64,000 bases of DNA from Ruoffia halotolerans. GTDB lineage: Bacteria; Bacillota; Bacilli; Lactobacillales; Aerococcaceae. Within the stretch, counting starts at the first letter, position 1. Each line of letters begins with the position of its first letter. The notes under the pieces are model-generated. The model saw only the letters and a program-made list of their open reading frames with translations, was not told the origin of the DNA and ran no database searches. The stretch is from contig NZ_JACAOA010000001.1 in the NCBI RefSeq assembly GCF_014049385.1, positions 62,001 through 126,000 of the forward strand, read 5' to 3'. This document shows, piece by piece, positions 55,476-64,000 of this stretch. The position numbers were made by a program, and so were the translations under genes.

Positions 55476-56258
55476 ATGAGAAAGAAATATAAAAAAATAG
55501 TTGAAGTAGCAACAACAGCAGGTAGAATTATGCTGGAGTCTCATGCTGAAAGTTATCGAGTTGAGGATACGGTTCGACGTATTCTTCAAACAAGTGGACT
55601 TTCTAACACGGAAGTTATCACAAATACAACAGGTCTATATGTTACTTTAGATGATTCAGATCCTGAAATCGAAGGTATTACATTAGTTCGTCGAATAACA
55701 GACCGTAGTAACCAATTAAATAAGATTTACCGAGTAAATAATATTTCACGCCAACTGACAAGTGGACAGATTACGATTGATGAAGCAGCTGAACAACTCG
55801 ATGTGGTAGATGATTCTGATTACACAGTCTTTAGTAAAGATATAGCAACGGTTATCTTAGTGATTGCTTTTGTTGTTCTATTAGGTGGAAGCTTCTGGGA
55901 CAGTGTCTTTTCAATCTTTGCTGGTTTACTCGTAGCTTATTCACGGATATTAAAAGACTTATTCCAATTGAATGGCTTTATTTATGGTGTTGCATCAACC
56001 TTAGTGACTGCATTTTTAACTAATGTAATTGCGGCGGTAGTGCCACTTGATATATCATCTGATGTTATTATCATTGCTGGTTTAATGCCTCTATATCCGG
56101 GGACTGCTGTGACCAATGGCCTTCGAGATATGTTAAAAGGAGATTATATCTCTGGTGTCGCTCGTGTGGCTGATGCGATTGTTATTGCACTAAGTTTAGC
56201 GATTGGTGTCGCGATTGGCCTTTACTTTTACGGGGAGGTTACATCATGGTTGGTATAA
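55476..56258 (+). CDS. Threonine/serine exporter family protein, N-terminal half (DUF1212)
   Basis: 260 aa. A cytoplasmic N-terminal portion (EVATTAGRIMLESHAESYRV, EDTVRRIL) is the DUF1212 signature, followed by about five membrane segments from residue 120. This corresponds to the first half of ThrE, split here into two genes as in many Firmicutes. Start at 55476 (MRKKYKK) is preferred, with AGGTGG ahead; a GTG start at 55461 is possible. Confidence 0.85.
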   Translation: MRKKYKKIVEVATTAGRIMLESHAESYRVEDTVRRILQTSGLSNTEVITNTTGLYVTLDDSDPEIEGITLVRRITDRSNQLNKIYRVNNISRQLTSGQITIDEAAEQLDVVDDSDYTVFSKDIATVILVIAFVVLLGGSFWDSVFSIFAGLLVAYSRILKDLFQLNGFIYGVASTLVTAFLTNVIAAVVPLDISSDVIIIAGLMPLYPGTAVTNGLRDMLKGDYISGVARVADAIVIALSLAIGVAIGLYFYGEVTSWLV

Positions 56259-56698
56259 TTATCCAAGTTATCGGGGCATATGTAGCCACAATCACAGCTG
56301 CTATTACACTTGAAGCACCTAGATCATTCATCTTCAAGACGGGTTATGCGGGAGCAATCGGATATCTTGTATATCTTCTATTGGCAAACCCAATGGGTGT
56401 TGCTTTAGCAACATTTTTTGCTTGTAGTGTTGTATCATTAATTAGCCAATTCTTTGCGCGTCGCTTTAAAGCGCCGGTAACTATCTTCTATATCCCAGCC
56501 TTTTTCCCATTTGTGCCTGGGTTAGCGATTTATCAGACAGCTCTTTACTTTATTCAAGGAAACTATAATCTAAGTAATTATTATCTCATTCAAACTCTAT
56601 CAATCGCTGGGGCGATTGCCTTAGGTGTATTCTTTACAGATTCAATCTTAGAGATATACATGCACGTTCAATTCAAAATGTTAAACATGAGAAAATAA
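56246..56698 (+). CDS. Threonine/serine exporter family protein, C-terminal half (DUF3815)
   Basis: 150 aa, about four to five membrane segments. AFFPFVPGLAIYQTALYFIQ carries the PG-rich motif of the ThrE_2 domain. It overlaps the N-terminal half gene by 13 bases; GGGGAGG inside that gene is its ribosome site. Together the two proteins would form an amino acid (threonine/serine) exporter; the substrate is from the family only. Confidence 0.85.
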   Translation: MVGIIIQVIGAYVATITAAITLEAPRSFIFKTGYAGAIGYLVYLLLANPMGVALATFFACSVVSLISQFFARRFKAPVTIFYIPAFFPFVPGLAIYQTALYFIQGNYNLSNYYLIQTLSIAGAIALGVFFTDSILEIYMHVQFKMLNMRK

Positions 56699-56701
56699 GC
56701 A

Positions 56702-56744
56702 AAAAAAGCGTCAGAATTCAATTTGGAATTCCGTCGCTTTTCTT
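56702..56744. terminator. Bidirectional terminator
   Basis: AAAAGCG...GAATTC/GAATTC...CGCTTTT stem between convergent ThrE and second pullulanase genes. Confidence 0.82.
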
Positions 56745-56753
56745 GTATTTACT

Positions 56754-58862
56754 TTATTTCTTAAAAATTACTGAACTTAATCCAGCTAATTTAATTTGTG
56801 TTGATGACAGTATTTCAATGCCTTGGGGTTGCATTAAAGGTTCAGTATCAACCCGATCCTGGTCGGCAATCACTTGCCCCAACTCAACGTCTTCCGGTAA
56901 TGTGAACGTACGACTTCGTTTATTTCCATTAATCACTATAATATACTCGTCCCCTTTTGTTCCTCTCACTTTATAAGCAATCGCCACATCACGTTCGCGA
57001 ATTTCTGGGACATTTAGTAGTTGTACATTTGTATCAATGAGTTCTTTAACAGCCAGTCTAAAGGCATCTGTTGATTGACGGAGTTGAATTAAGCCGCGCA
57101 TATGCTCCATCGTTGTATTCTCAATTGAGTAACCATTTACTCCTCTTACTTTTTCCCATTCAAACTTGTTAATCGCATCGGACGAGTCATAAGAGTCATG
57201 AATAAAGTATGGATATTCAATCGGATCTCCATTTTTATTAGTAAAGTAAGTAGAATTATCTGGAATATCGCCCCACTCATCTACCATGGTTTTAAATTCT
57301 GGGTGCTTAAATTGTTTGGTACGACCGTATTCTTGACCGGCATGAATAAATGCTGTCCCTTGAGATGTTAATACTATTAAGTTTCCTAGGCGAATCCGTC
57401 GATGGATTTCTTCCGTGTGGAGCATTGGATCTTTATTAATAGATTGGGCAATAACATCGTGTAAAGTTAAGTTATCATGTGCTTCAATATATTGGACGAC
57501 ATCACCTGGTTGGTCCGCTTCGAAATTATGCGGTTGCCCTTTAATATTATCGAAAATCTTCTTCACATTTCGGCGCCCGCCAGTAATAAAGCGTGGCTTC
57601 CCTTCACTTTGGAAACCAGATTTTAATTCGTCTCGGATTTCGTCTGAGAATGAGCCAACAGCTTCTGTATCTGACATCCATAATTGATCCGCTGCTTGAA
57701 CGTCTTCAGCACCTTCATCTCCAGCGTAGGTAATCCAACCCTCACCAATCATTAAGATATTTGGATTAATTTTGACCGTTTCATCATAGGCTAATTGAAC
57801 TGTTTCTGCATCTAAATCTCCCATCATATCAAATCTAAAGCCATCAACTTTAAATTCTTCAACTAAGTACTTTAATGAGTCAACAATTAAGCGACGAGTC
57901 ATATAGTGGGTACTTCCTAAACGTCCGCCACCAAAGTTAGTTCTTGATGTACCATCTGAATCCATAAAATGATAATACTTAGGTTCTAAATCTTCAAGAA
58001 TATGGAGTTCTGCGGTGTGATTATACACGACATCCAATGTCACTGCCATTCCCCTTTTGTGGATTTCACTCACAAGTTCTTTAAACTCTTGAATCCGGGA
58101 TGAAGGGTTTTCTGGGTTAATCGAATACATCCCTGTTAAAGCGAAATAATGCATGGGGTCATAGCCCCAGTTATAGTTCGTCCAAGCCGATTTATATTCT
58201 AAGAAGCGCTCACCCGTCTCGTATTCATTCGCATGATAATAACTTAAGACAGGTAATAACTGCACATGCGTGACCCCAAGGGATTGAATATAGTCCAAGC
58301 GTTCTGTCATCGCTTCAAACGTTCCGAAGCGGTGGTGTAGTTCATCCTTTATTGATGGATCTGATGTAAAGTCCCGCACGTGAACTTCGTAAATCACTGC
58401 ATCTTCTCTTCGTTTGTAGTTTTCAACTTTTGCAAAATCTAATTTTTGCCCAATGTTCTCTGGTGCGACAATCGCGGCTTTGGCAATATAAGATGCTTCG
58501 TCGTGGCTATTCCAAGTACCCAGTGATTTAGCGTAAGGATCTAAAGCTAAGACGGTCTCACCCTCACGGTTAATTTGGTAATGATAACAATAATTATTGA
58601 AATTATCGATACCACGCACTGTTTCTTGATTCAATGTCACTTCCCACAAACCTTTGTCATATGAATTCATTTCCACTACTGCGACTTGTTTTTCTTGATT
58701 GTCTTTATCATACAATAATACTTGGACAGATTTAGCGCTCGGTGACCATAATCTTAATACAGCTGTCCCATCAGAATTTAATACAGGTCCGAGTGGTCCA
58801 TCATATGCAAATTGTTCATCTTTCTCTTTCCAAGTGAGATTTGTTGTCAATCTTTCTGTCAT
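56754..58862 (-). CDS. Type I pullulanase (second copy)
   Basis: 702 aa, no signal peptide. CBM48-like N-terminus (LRLWSPSAKSVQVLLYDKDN), then GH13 motifs: YNWGYDPMHYF hallmark, DVVYNHTAEL, DGFRFDMMGDLD (nucleophile), LMIGEGWITY (acid/base) and IEAHDNLTLHD. It differs strongly from the first copy (649 aa), so the two are old paralogues rather than a recent duplication and may prefer different chain lengths. GGAGG precedes the ATG. Monocistronic. Confidence 0.9.
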   Translation of the reverse strand: MTERLTTNLTWKEKDEQFAYDGPLGPVLNSDGTAVLRLWSPSAKSVQVLLYDKDNQEKQVAVVEMNSYDKGLWEVTLNQETVRGIDNFNNYCYHYQINREGETVLALDPYAKSLGTWNSHDEASYIAKAAIVAPENIGQKLDFAKVENYKRREDAVIYEVHVRDFTSDPSIKDELHHRFGTFEAMTERLDYIQSLGVTHVQLLPVLSYYHANEYETGERFLEYKSAWTNYNWGYDPMHYFALTGMYSINPENPSSRIQEFKELVSEIHKRGMAVTLDVVYNHTAELHILEDLEPKYYHFMDSDGTSRTNFGGGRLGSTHYMTRRLIVDSLKYLVEEFKVDGFRFDMMGDLDAETVQLAYDETVKINPNILMIGEGWITYAGDEGAEDVQAADQLWMSDTEAVGSFSDEIRDELKSGFQSEGKPRFITGGRRNVKKIFDNIKGQPHNFEADQPGDVVQYIEAHDNLTLHDVIAQSINKDPMLHTEEIHRRIRLGNLIVLTSQGTAFIHAGQEYGRTKQFKHPEFKTMVDEWGDIPDNSTYFTNKNGDPIEYPYFIHDSYDSSDAINKFEWEKVRGVNGYSIENTTMEHMRGLIQLRQSTDAFRLAVKELIDTNVQLLNVPEIRERDVAIAYKVRGTKGDEYIIVINGNKRSRTFTLPEDVELGQVIADQDRVDTEPLMQPQGIEILSSTQIKLAGLSSVIFKK

Positions 58863-58891
58863 AAACTTCCTCCTACATTGTGTTTGATATC

Positions 58892-58950
58892 AAAAAAGCC
58901 AGATAATATTGAATAATCTAATTAGCGATCGTCCTCAACACTATCTGACT
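58892..58950 (-). terminator. Terminator of the D-2-hydroxyacid dehydrogenase gene
   Basis: CAGATA/TATCTG with inner TTGA/TCAA, followed by GGCTTTTTTG on the minus strand. Confidence 0.72.
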
Positions 58951-58966
58951 GTGAGTTCATTCTATA

Positions 58967-59926
58967 TTAAATAGATACGATGTTTTTATCTTCGCCGTTA
59001 ATATATGCCATTACATTGTCAAAGGCAATTTGAGCACGAAGGACCATTGCTTCATCTGTTAAGTAACCAACATGTGGTGTTAACAATGCATTTTTTGCAT
59101 GAAGTAATGGATAATCAATTGGAATTGGTGGCTCCATGTCAAAGACATCAATGCCAGCACCAGCGATTTTTCCTTCATTTAAAGCATTTGCTAAAGCTTC
59201 ATTATCAATAATCGGTCCTCTAGCTACATTAATTATGATAGCTGACTCTTTCATATTATCCAGCTCTTTCTCACCGATTATATGCTTCGTATCTTCAGTC
59301 ATTGGAAGATGGATTGAGATAATATCACTTTCATTAATCAGTGTATCTAAGCTTACATATTCAACGCCTGCGTCTTTTGCTTCTTGTTTCTCTGAGCGGT
59401 TATACCCTAAGACTTTAGCTCCGAAAGCTTTGAATAGTTTTGCTGTGTGAATTCCAATTGTTCCGGTACCAATAATCCCGACTGTTTTTCCATGAATTTC
59501 TTGTCCTTGAATTAATCCTGGGAAATCATCGCCTTTTCGAACATCTAAGTCTCCTTGTTTCACTTCACGTAAAACATTCAGAGCTAAACCAATAGATAAT
59601 TCTGCGACTGCTTGAGTGGCATAACCCGATGCATTTGCGATTTTAATGCCTTTTTCTTTGGCACTGGCGTTATCTACATGGTCTACCCCTGTAAAAGCAA
59701 CATCGATAAATTTAGTTGTATCTAATTTCTCAATCACTTCTTTAGGATACGGATTGTTGGCAATAATCACCACTTCTGAGTCTTTACTACGCTCATATAA
59801 TTCATCTGGATCCGTTGTTTTTGTTTCATGATAGACAAACTCATGGCCTAAATCTTTTAATGGCTGTGCCAATTCTTCAATATATTCCTTGGGTACACGT
59901 AATGGTTCTAATAAGCTAATTTTCAT
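58967..59926 (-). CDS. D-isomer specific 2-hydroxyacid dehydrogenase
   Basis: 319 aa. NAD-dependent 2-oxoacid reductase: GKTVGIIGTGTIGIHTAKLF (Rossmann GxGxxG), NVARGPIID with catalytic Arg, GAGIDVFDMEPP with Glu, and LLTPHVGYLT with His. Start at 59926 (MKISLLEPL) has GGAGG 5 bases ahead; the ATG at 59938 is not better. It could be a phosphoglycerate dehydrogenase-like, hydroxypyruvate or D-lactate type enzyme; the substrate is not clear. A cre site precedes it. Confidence 0.87.
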   Translation of the reverse strand: MKISLLEPLRVPKEYIEELAQPLKDLGHEFVYHETKTTDPDELYERSKDSEVVIIANNPYPKEVIEKLDTTKFIDVAFTGVDHVDNASAKEKGIKIANASGYATQAVAELSIGLALNVLREVKQGDLDVRKGDDFPGLIQGQEIHGKTVGIIGTGTIGIHTAKLFKAFGAKVLGYNRSEKQEAKDAGVEYVSLDTLINESDIISIHLPMTEDTKHIIGEKELDNMKESAIIINVARGPIIDNEALANALNEGKIAGAGIDVFDMEPPIPIDYPLLHAKNALLTPHVGYLTDEAMVLRAQIAFDNVMAYINGEDKNIVSI

Positions 59927-59968
59927 AATATCCTCCAATAATTCAATATTTATAGTTTAAATGATTTA

Positions 59969-59982
59969 AGGTAACGCTTGCA
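59969..59982 (-). promoter_or_regulatory. cre site of the D-2-hydroxyacid dehydrogenase gene
   Basis: TGCAAGCGTTACCT on the minus strand matches TGNAANCGNWNNCW at every position, 43 bases before the start codon. Confidence 0.68.
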
Positions 59983-60078
59983 AGTATTATTAATAAAATA
60001 AAAAAATCTTCTTAAATACAACTTGCCTGGCTCAATGTATAATAGAATATAGTATTAATATAGCTTGATATGAAAGGA

Positions 60079-60721
60079 ATGAGTAAGATAAGCCTTTTGA
60101 TTTAAAAAAAGAAGAGAAGCAGTTTTATAAACCAAAAACAATACTAGAAATTACGGATATACTTAAGATGAATTTTATTACGATTGATGGTATGGGTGAC
60201 CCGAATGAATTAGACGGGGGATATCAGGCCGCAGTAAAACAAGTATATAGCCTTGCCTACACGATACGGATGAGTGAACGAAACGTCTACACAATTGATG
60301 ATTTCTTTGTTTTTGTTGTTCCACCACTTGATGGATATTGGTGGGAAGACAGTATACATGGTGTAGACCCATCTAGAAAAGAAAATTTTCAATGATTATG
60401 AAGTTGCGAATGCCAGAATATGTCACACCTCAAGTCTTTGAGTGGGCTCAAAATGAAGTTCTAAACAAGAAGAAAATCAACACTTCAAACGTGTATCTTA
60501 CAACATTAACTGAAGGTTTAACTGTTCAATTGCTTCATATTGGACTCTATGATAATGATGTGCAATCTATGTCTAAGATGCATGACTATATCAACCAAGA
60601 AGGCTATCAACTAGATATCAGTGATATCAGGCATCATCATGAAATCTATTTATCAGATCCACGAAAAACAGATCCCGACAAACTTAACACTATATTAAGA
60701 CATCCAATCTTAAAGAAATAA
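60079..60721 (+). pseudogene. GyrI-like small-molecule-binding protein, frameshifted
   Basis: Pieces of one GyrI-like domain protein lie in different frames: KPFDLKKEEKQFYKPK, then FITIDGMGDPNELDGGYQAA, PLDGYWWEDSIHGVDPSRKE ending at TGA (60393-60395), then MKLRMPEYVTPQVFEWAQNE, HHHEIYLSDPRKTDPDKLNT and ILRHPILKK. Shifts lie near 60090 and 60392. The two larger open stretches overlap by ATGA, which could allow coupled translation of two fragments, but the break is in the middle of the domain, so decay is more likely. Confidence 0.8.
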
Positions 60722-60758
60722 AAAAAGTCTGAGGCGTACGCTGCGTCTCAGACTTTTA
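60722..60758. terminator. Bidirectional terminator
   Basis: AAGTCTGAGGCG/CGTCTCAGACTT-type stem flanked by A-run and T-run. Confidence 0.85.
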
Positions 60759-60761
60759 TGC

Positions 60762-61526
60762 TTATAATCGGCGTAATACCGCATTTAATACATAATGTGA
60801 AAAATAATATACTGCTTTTGGTAATGGTAATCTCTCTAAATTATAATAAGTATTCCATGTCCGTTTCAAAGCGCCGATTCGGTCACTTGAAATCGAACCT
60901 TGAACTTGACGATAATAATTATGAACTTCTTGTAAGCCATAAGCTTTAACTTTTCGCTCACGCATTAACATTAACCAAGTTGCTGTGTCTTGTCCTTTTC
61001 GAACAAGAGGCATACGGAAATCTCCAATTAATTCGCGGTCAATGATGACCGTAGAACAGGCAATCGCTGTATTTTTTAATAGCTCGGTATACGAGAAGGA
61101 AGCCGGTACATTGACGCGGTCTTTTAATACCTCACCTAATTCGTTGATTAAAGCTAAGTCCGTATATGTAAAGCCAACCTGTTTTCCTTGCATAAATGCA
61201 AGTTGCTCTGTCAGTTTCGACTCCGACCAACAATCATCACTATCAACGAAAGCAATATATCTTCCTTTGGCATTCTCGATTCCAGTATTACGTGCAACGG
61301 CTGCCCCACTGTTTTCAGCTAAATTAATTAATTTAATTCGCTTATCTTCTTTAGCAAACTCTTCAATCAATTCAACCGAACTGTCTTGACTACAATCATT
61401 AACTAAGATCATTTCCCAATTGGTGTAACTTTGTTTAATAACACTGTCAATGGTTTCACTAATAAAGCGTTCTGCATTATACACCGGTGTGATAATGGAT
61501 ACTAAATCTTTTTCAAAAGTTGGCAA
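60762..61526 (-). CDS. Family 2 glycosyltransferase
   Basis: 254 aa. GT-A fold: VSIITPVYNAERFISETIDS at the N-terminus, LINLAENSGAAVARNTGIEN and AFVDSDDCWSE with the DxD metal motif. The C-terminal third is shared with WcaA-like enzymes (GQDTATWLMLM). No membrane segment, so it acts at the inner face of the membrane on a lipid-linked sugar. Last gene of the polysaccharide cluster on this side; 16 bases from the chain-length gene. Confidence 0.9.
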   Translation of the reverse strand: MPTFEKDLVSIITPVYNAERFISETIDSVIKQSYTNWEMILVNDCSQDSSVELIEEFAKEDKRIKLINLAENSGAAVARNTGIENAKGRYIAFVDSDDCWSESKLTEQLAFMQGKQVGFTYTDLALINELGEVLKDRVNVPASFSYTELLKNTAIACSTVIIDRELIGDFRMPLVRKGQDTATWLMLMRERKVKAYGLQEVHNYYRQVQGSISSDRIGALKRTWNTYYNLERLPLPKAVYYFSHYVLNAVLRRL

Positions 61527-61542
61527 ATTTTAGCCTCCTTAA

Positions 61543-62604
61543 TTAATAAACGTGAACCAATTTCAATGGCACATTGTATAAAGTCGCCATTGTCATTTGG
61601 TCTTTTAACCAACGTTTCTCTGTATGATTCGCTTGGACGACAATCACAATTTGTTTCGGTGGCTGTTCATCACTCTTAATTTTTTGTAACTTCGAAATAA
61701 ATCGTTCTGATAAATCATTTGTATTTTCAAAGTCCTCAGATAAAGCACTTTGAGAAACAATCCAACGTAAGTTAACCGCTGGTATTCGAATCGCGTCTTG
61801 AACATTATACACAGCATCTTCCTGGCTACTATGAACGAGTATATGTTGATCATCTACGTCCCATGCATATTCAAAGGCGTAATTAATCTTGCTCTTACGT
61901 AATCTTTGTAAGAAGACAATCCCACTTATAAGAATCAGACCAACAATGAATCCTAAGACCCCATATACAATTAATGATCTTGCGTTATTTGAACGATATA
62001 CACTCAATGTTTTAACCGTTGGTAAACTTAGATATTCTTCAGTATCCAATACTTCACCAATCACAGGTTCTAAAGTGATATCTACAAATTGGTTATCCAT
62101 AAAAGGAATCTCACCTGAAGCTAATAAGTCACGGTAGGCGTTCGCTATCGCTAAATTTTCTTCGGCTGACTTCCCAGCTAACACTCGGAAGATAAAAACC
62201 CCGGAAGCATTATCTCTCACCCCAGAAATGGACCCACGGAACGTTGGTGTTTTATATAACTCTAATTTTTTTTCACTATCAATTGTTTCTTGAAATTCAA
62301 TTCCTGTTGCTTCTTCAACTGCTTCAACTACTTGAGGTGCTGTAAAGTAATCATCAAATAAATGTGGATTAGAGAAGATTTGACCATCTTCAATCGTTAC
62401 CACTGCTTTAAATGAACTCGGTTCTTGAGTATAAACCTCCTCAAGGTAATCTGTAGCCTCTTGGCGGTCAGATAATAAAATATCAGTGATAAAATAACGT
62501 GCACCGACAGTAATCACAGATATAACTAAGGCGCCAATTAATATCCTTACGATATTATCTTTAAAAAATCGCCATAACTCATTTATTATTGTTGCTAAAC
62601 TCAT
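61543..62604 (-). CDS. Wzz/CpsC-like polysaccharide chain-length regulator
   Basis: 353 aa. Two membrane segments (about residues 20-38 and 210-232) bracket an extracellular region of about 170 residues, the Wzz/PCP layout. The cytoplasmic C-terminal region of about 120 residues (from YAFEYAWDVDDQHIL) resembles a nucleotide-binding-like domain but lacks Walker motifs, so no kinase activity is expected. Start at 62604 (ATGAGT) chosen over 62610 because GAGGT is adjacent to the latter. It overlaps the polymerase gene by 26 bases. Confidence 0.72.
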   Translation of the reverse strand: MSLATIINELWRFFKDNIVRILIGALVISVITVGARYFITDILLSDRQEATDYLEEVYTQEPSSFKAVVTIEDGQIFSNPHLFDDYFTAPQVVEAVEEATGIEFQETIDSEKKLELYKTPTFRGSISGVRDNASGVFIFRVLAGKSAEENLAIANAYRDLLASGEIPFMDNQFVDITLEPVIGEVLDTEEYLSLPTVKTLSVYRSNNARSLIVYGVLGFIVGLILISGIVFLQRLRKSKINYAFEYAWDVDDQHILVHSSQEDAVYNVQDAIRIPAVNLRWIVSQSALSEDFENTNDLSERFISKLQKIKSDEQPPKQIVIVVQANHTEKRWLKDQMTMATLYNVPLKLVHVY

Positions 62605-63895
62605 ATTCATACCTCATTCTTTTTGGTTTCGAAACGTTCTTCATTTCCATTACCTTCACAAAGCTAATCATTATTCCAAAGTAAACCCAATGCCATTCAA
62701 TCAACATGTTATTCGCACTTGTGATACTCGCAAAGATATATACAACTAAGAACGATTTAAAACTAATTGCAATTTGACGAATGACTTTTGATTCATGATG
62801 ACGGAGTCGGTTTAAAGCTTGGATTAATAAACCATAACTTATAGCATATAGGACAAATACTATGACACCATAACCAACTAATATCTCAAGCCACCAGTTA
62901 TGAATGTTGGTAAATTCATCAATCGGTAAGAATGGCAACATATCCATCCATGTTTCAATATTTCCTGCTCCCACTCCAAATCCGAAGGTTTCTGCTAGGA
63001 ATAATAAACCATTTCGCCATAGGTTCATTCGGCGTGAATCGCCTGTATTATAGAAATCGCCACCTAGATAAAACAACTGCGAGACCATATCATTTAGCGA
63101 TGGAACAAATAAAATTAAACCAACGGTAAGGGCTAAACCGATACCTATCGCGCTTAAGACATACTTTCTTTTTATATCCCAATTAAATTGTAATAGTATA
63201 ACCATAAAAAAGAAAAGTACGAAACTCAGCAAAATCATTCGTGAATCACTTCGATAAATTAAATATGCTGTTAATAGTATTGGAATTATATATAAATATC
63301 GTCGAATTGGGTGACGATTGAGATTCAGCATAATTAAATTCACTGGCAAATATGCGAGTAATAAAGTTGCGTAATCATTCTGATTTGTAAAAGTCGCTAC
63401 CGGTATACGAGATGATGGCTGAGTAGCAAAGGTATTATTCTTATCTAACGCTTCTAAATTAGCAAAAATATAGTGATTCGTAAGAATCTCATAAAAGCCC
63501 CAAAGTGCTAAAAATGTCATCATAATCCAAACTGTCTTAATCAGAGCTTTCCAAGTGATTAAATCATTCGTCCACAAGTACAAACCAACCACACTGCTCA
63601 CACCTAAAGTAAGCAAGAACATCGCTTGGAACCAGTTCATCATATCAATCGTCCATATGACTGACACCGCTCCCCAAGCCCACCAAAAAAGATAAATACC
63701 AGTAATGACGGTGGCTGTATTACTCGGGATGATTTTAATATTTGGATCTTGTTTGAGTATTTGATAACCAAAGATGGCTATCATACCAATGACCAGTAAA
63801 CGATACATCGTAATTTGTGCTACCGGTGTTGGAATCGCTAATATCTCGGTCCCTAGAAAGACCGAAGCAACGATCAGTATTAAATATTTTCGCAA
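62579..63895 (-). CDS. O-antigen polymerase/ligase family membrane protein
   Basis: 438 aa, 11-12 membrane segments. The Wzy_C-type region includes RSDSRMILLSFVLFFFM, a large outer loop (GDFYNTGDSRRMNLWRNGLL, GFGVGAGNIETWM) and NIHNWWLEILVGYGVIVFVL; the conserved Arg and His are seen. It would join or polymerise exopolysaccharide repeat units outside the membrane. It starts with TTG, with AGAAGGTG ahead. Next to Wzz and a glycosyltransferase, it marks a capsule or exopolysaccharide locus continuing past the right edge. Confidence 0.85.
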   Translation of the reverse strand: MRKYLILIVASVFLGTEILAIPTPVAQITMYRLLVIGMIAIFGYQILKQDPNIKIIPSNTATVITGIYLFWWAWGAVSVIWTIDMMNWFQAMFLLTLGVSSVVGLYLWTNDLITWKALIKTVWIMMTFLALWGFYEILTNHYIFANLEALDKNNTFATQPSSRIPVATFTNQNDYATLLLAYLPVNLIMLNLNRHPIRRYLYIIPILLTAYLIYRSDSRMILLSFVLFFFMVILLQFNWDIKRKYVLSAIGIGLALTVGLILFVPSLNDMVSQLFYLGGDFYNTGDSRRMNLWRNGLLFLAETFGFGVGAGNIETWMDMLPFLPIDEFTNIHNWWLEILVGYGVIVFVLYAISYGLLIQALNRLRHHESKVIRQIAISFKSFLVVYIFASITSANNMLIEWHWVYFGIMISFVKVMEMKNVSKPKRMRYEYEFSNNNK

Positions 63896-63915
63896 AGTTG
63901 TTCACCTTCTAACTT

Positions 63916-64000
63916 TTAAGTAAAATCCCATTCTCCAGGATGATTCTTAATTTCTAGTGCTGTTTTAATGGTTGGTATTTGGACAACTAATGCCAATAAA
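63916..64000 (-). CDS. C-terminal end of another polysaccharide-cluster gene
   Basis: The minus strand has 27 codons ending EIKNHPGEWDFT and TAA (63918-63916), running off the right edge. The stop is 20 bases before the polymerase start, so it is in the same operon. The fragment is too short to assign to a family. Confidence 0.55.
   Translation of the reverse strand, partial: LLALVVQIPTIKTALEIKNHPGEWDFT

Overview
The window is AT-rich chromosomal DNA from a low-GC Gram-positive bacterium, almost certainly Lactobacillales. Indicators are the GlgC/GlgD pair, alpha-glycerophosphate oxidase (GlpO) instead of a quinone-linked GlpD, PTS-fed dihydroxyacetone kinase, a glmS ribozyme, CcpA-type cre boxes, a heterodimeric ABC exporter and a MutY without its iron-sulfur cluster. 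Family level (Aerococcaceae or Carnobacteriaceae) is a guess. No rRNA, tRNA, CRISPR array or prophage was seen.

Layout. 1-4348: glycogen synthesis operon glgB-glgC-glgD-glgA on the minus strand; glgC is preceded by a 15-codon leader ORF inside a hairpin. 4561-4768: a self-contained small RNA gene. 5020-6605: a leucine-type attenuator with a leader peptide, a second leucine-rich ORF and a lone branched-chain amino acid binding protein. 6613-8940: glyoxalase, cytidine deaminase, glutaredoxin-like protein and DUF368 transporter. 8951-14270: malR divergent from malQ-glgP, with operators and a 25-bp hairpin in the malQ leader. 14276-16250: luxS, then a decayed GH3 glycosidase cut by an IS3-family remnant. 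16249-20650: GntR regulator, phosphoesterase, PTS EIIA, aldo-keto reductase and nagA. 20815-27760: maltodextrin importer malEFG, malA and msmK-type ATPase with a cytoplasmic neopullulanase. 27860-34004: dhaKLM-glpFKO operon. 34142-41060: nitroreductase, broken AraC regulator, cold-shock protein, pckA, LysM repeat protein and broken nitroreductase. 41105-48352: VOC protein with an internal deletion, acetate transporter, glmS with ribozyme, flavin reductase, broken phosphoribosyltransferase and pullulanase. 48627-56698: DUF402 protein, ABC exporter pair, mutY-recX-small ORF and split ThrE exporter. 56754-60721: second pullulanase, D-2-hydroxyacid dehydrogenase and broken GyrI-like protein. 60762-64000: exopolysaccharide genes (glycosyltransferase, chain-length regulator, polymerase/ligase, and the end of one more gene).

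How it works together. Most of the window is one alpha-glucan and glycerol economy. Maltodextrins enter through MalEFG-MsmK and are processed by neopullulanase, two type I pullulanases, MalQ and GlgP. Surplus glucose-1-phosphate goes to glycogen through GlgCD-GlgA-GlgB. A shared 14-bp MalR-type operator ties malR-malQ-glgP to malE, and cre boxes link glgB, malE, dhaK, pckA and the D-2-hydroxyacid dehydrogenase to carbon catabolite control.

The region also shows gene decay: five broken genes, one internally deleted gene and one IS remnant. The most interesting signals are regulatory: the liv attenuator with two consecutive leader ORFs, the glgC leader ORF, the long malQ leader hairpin, and the unassigned small RNA. 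Both solute-binding proteins also lack the lipobox cysteine expected in Firmicutes.
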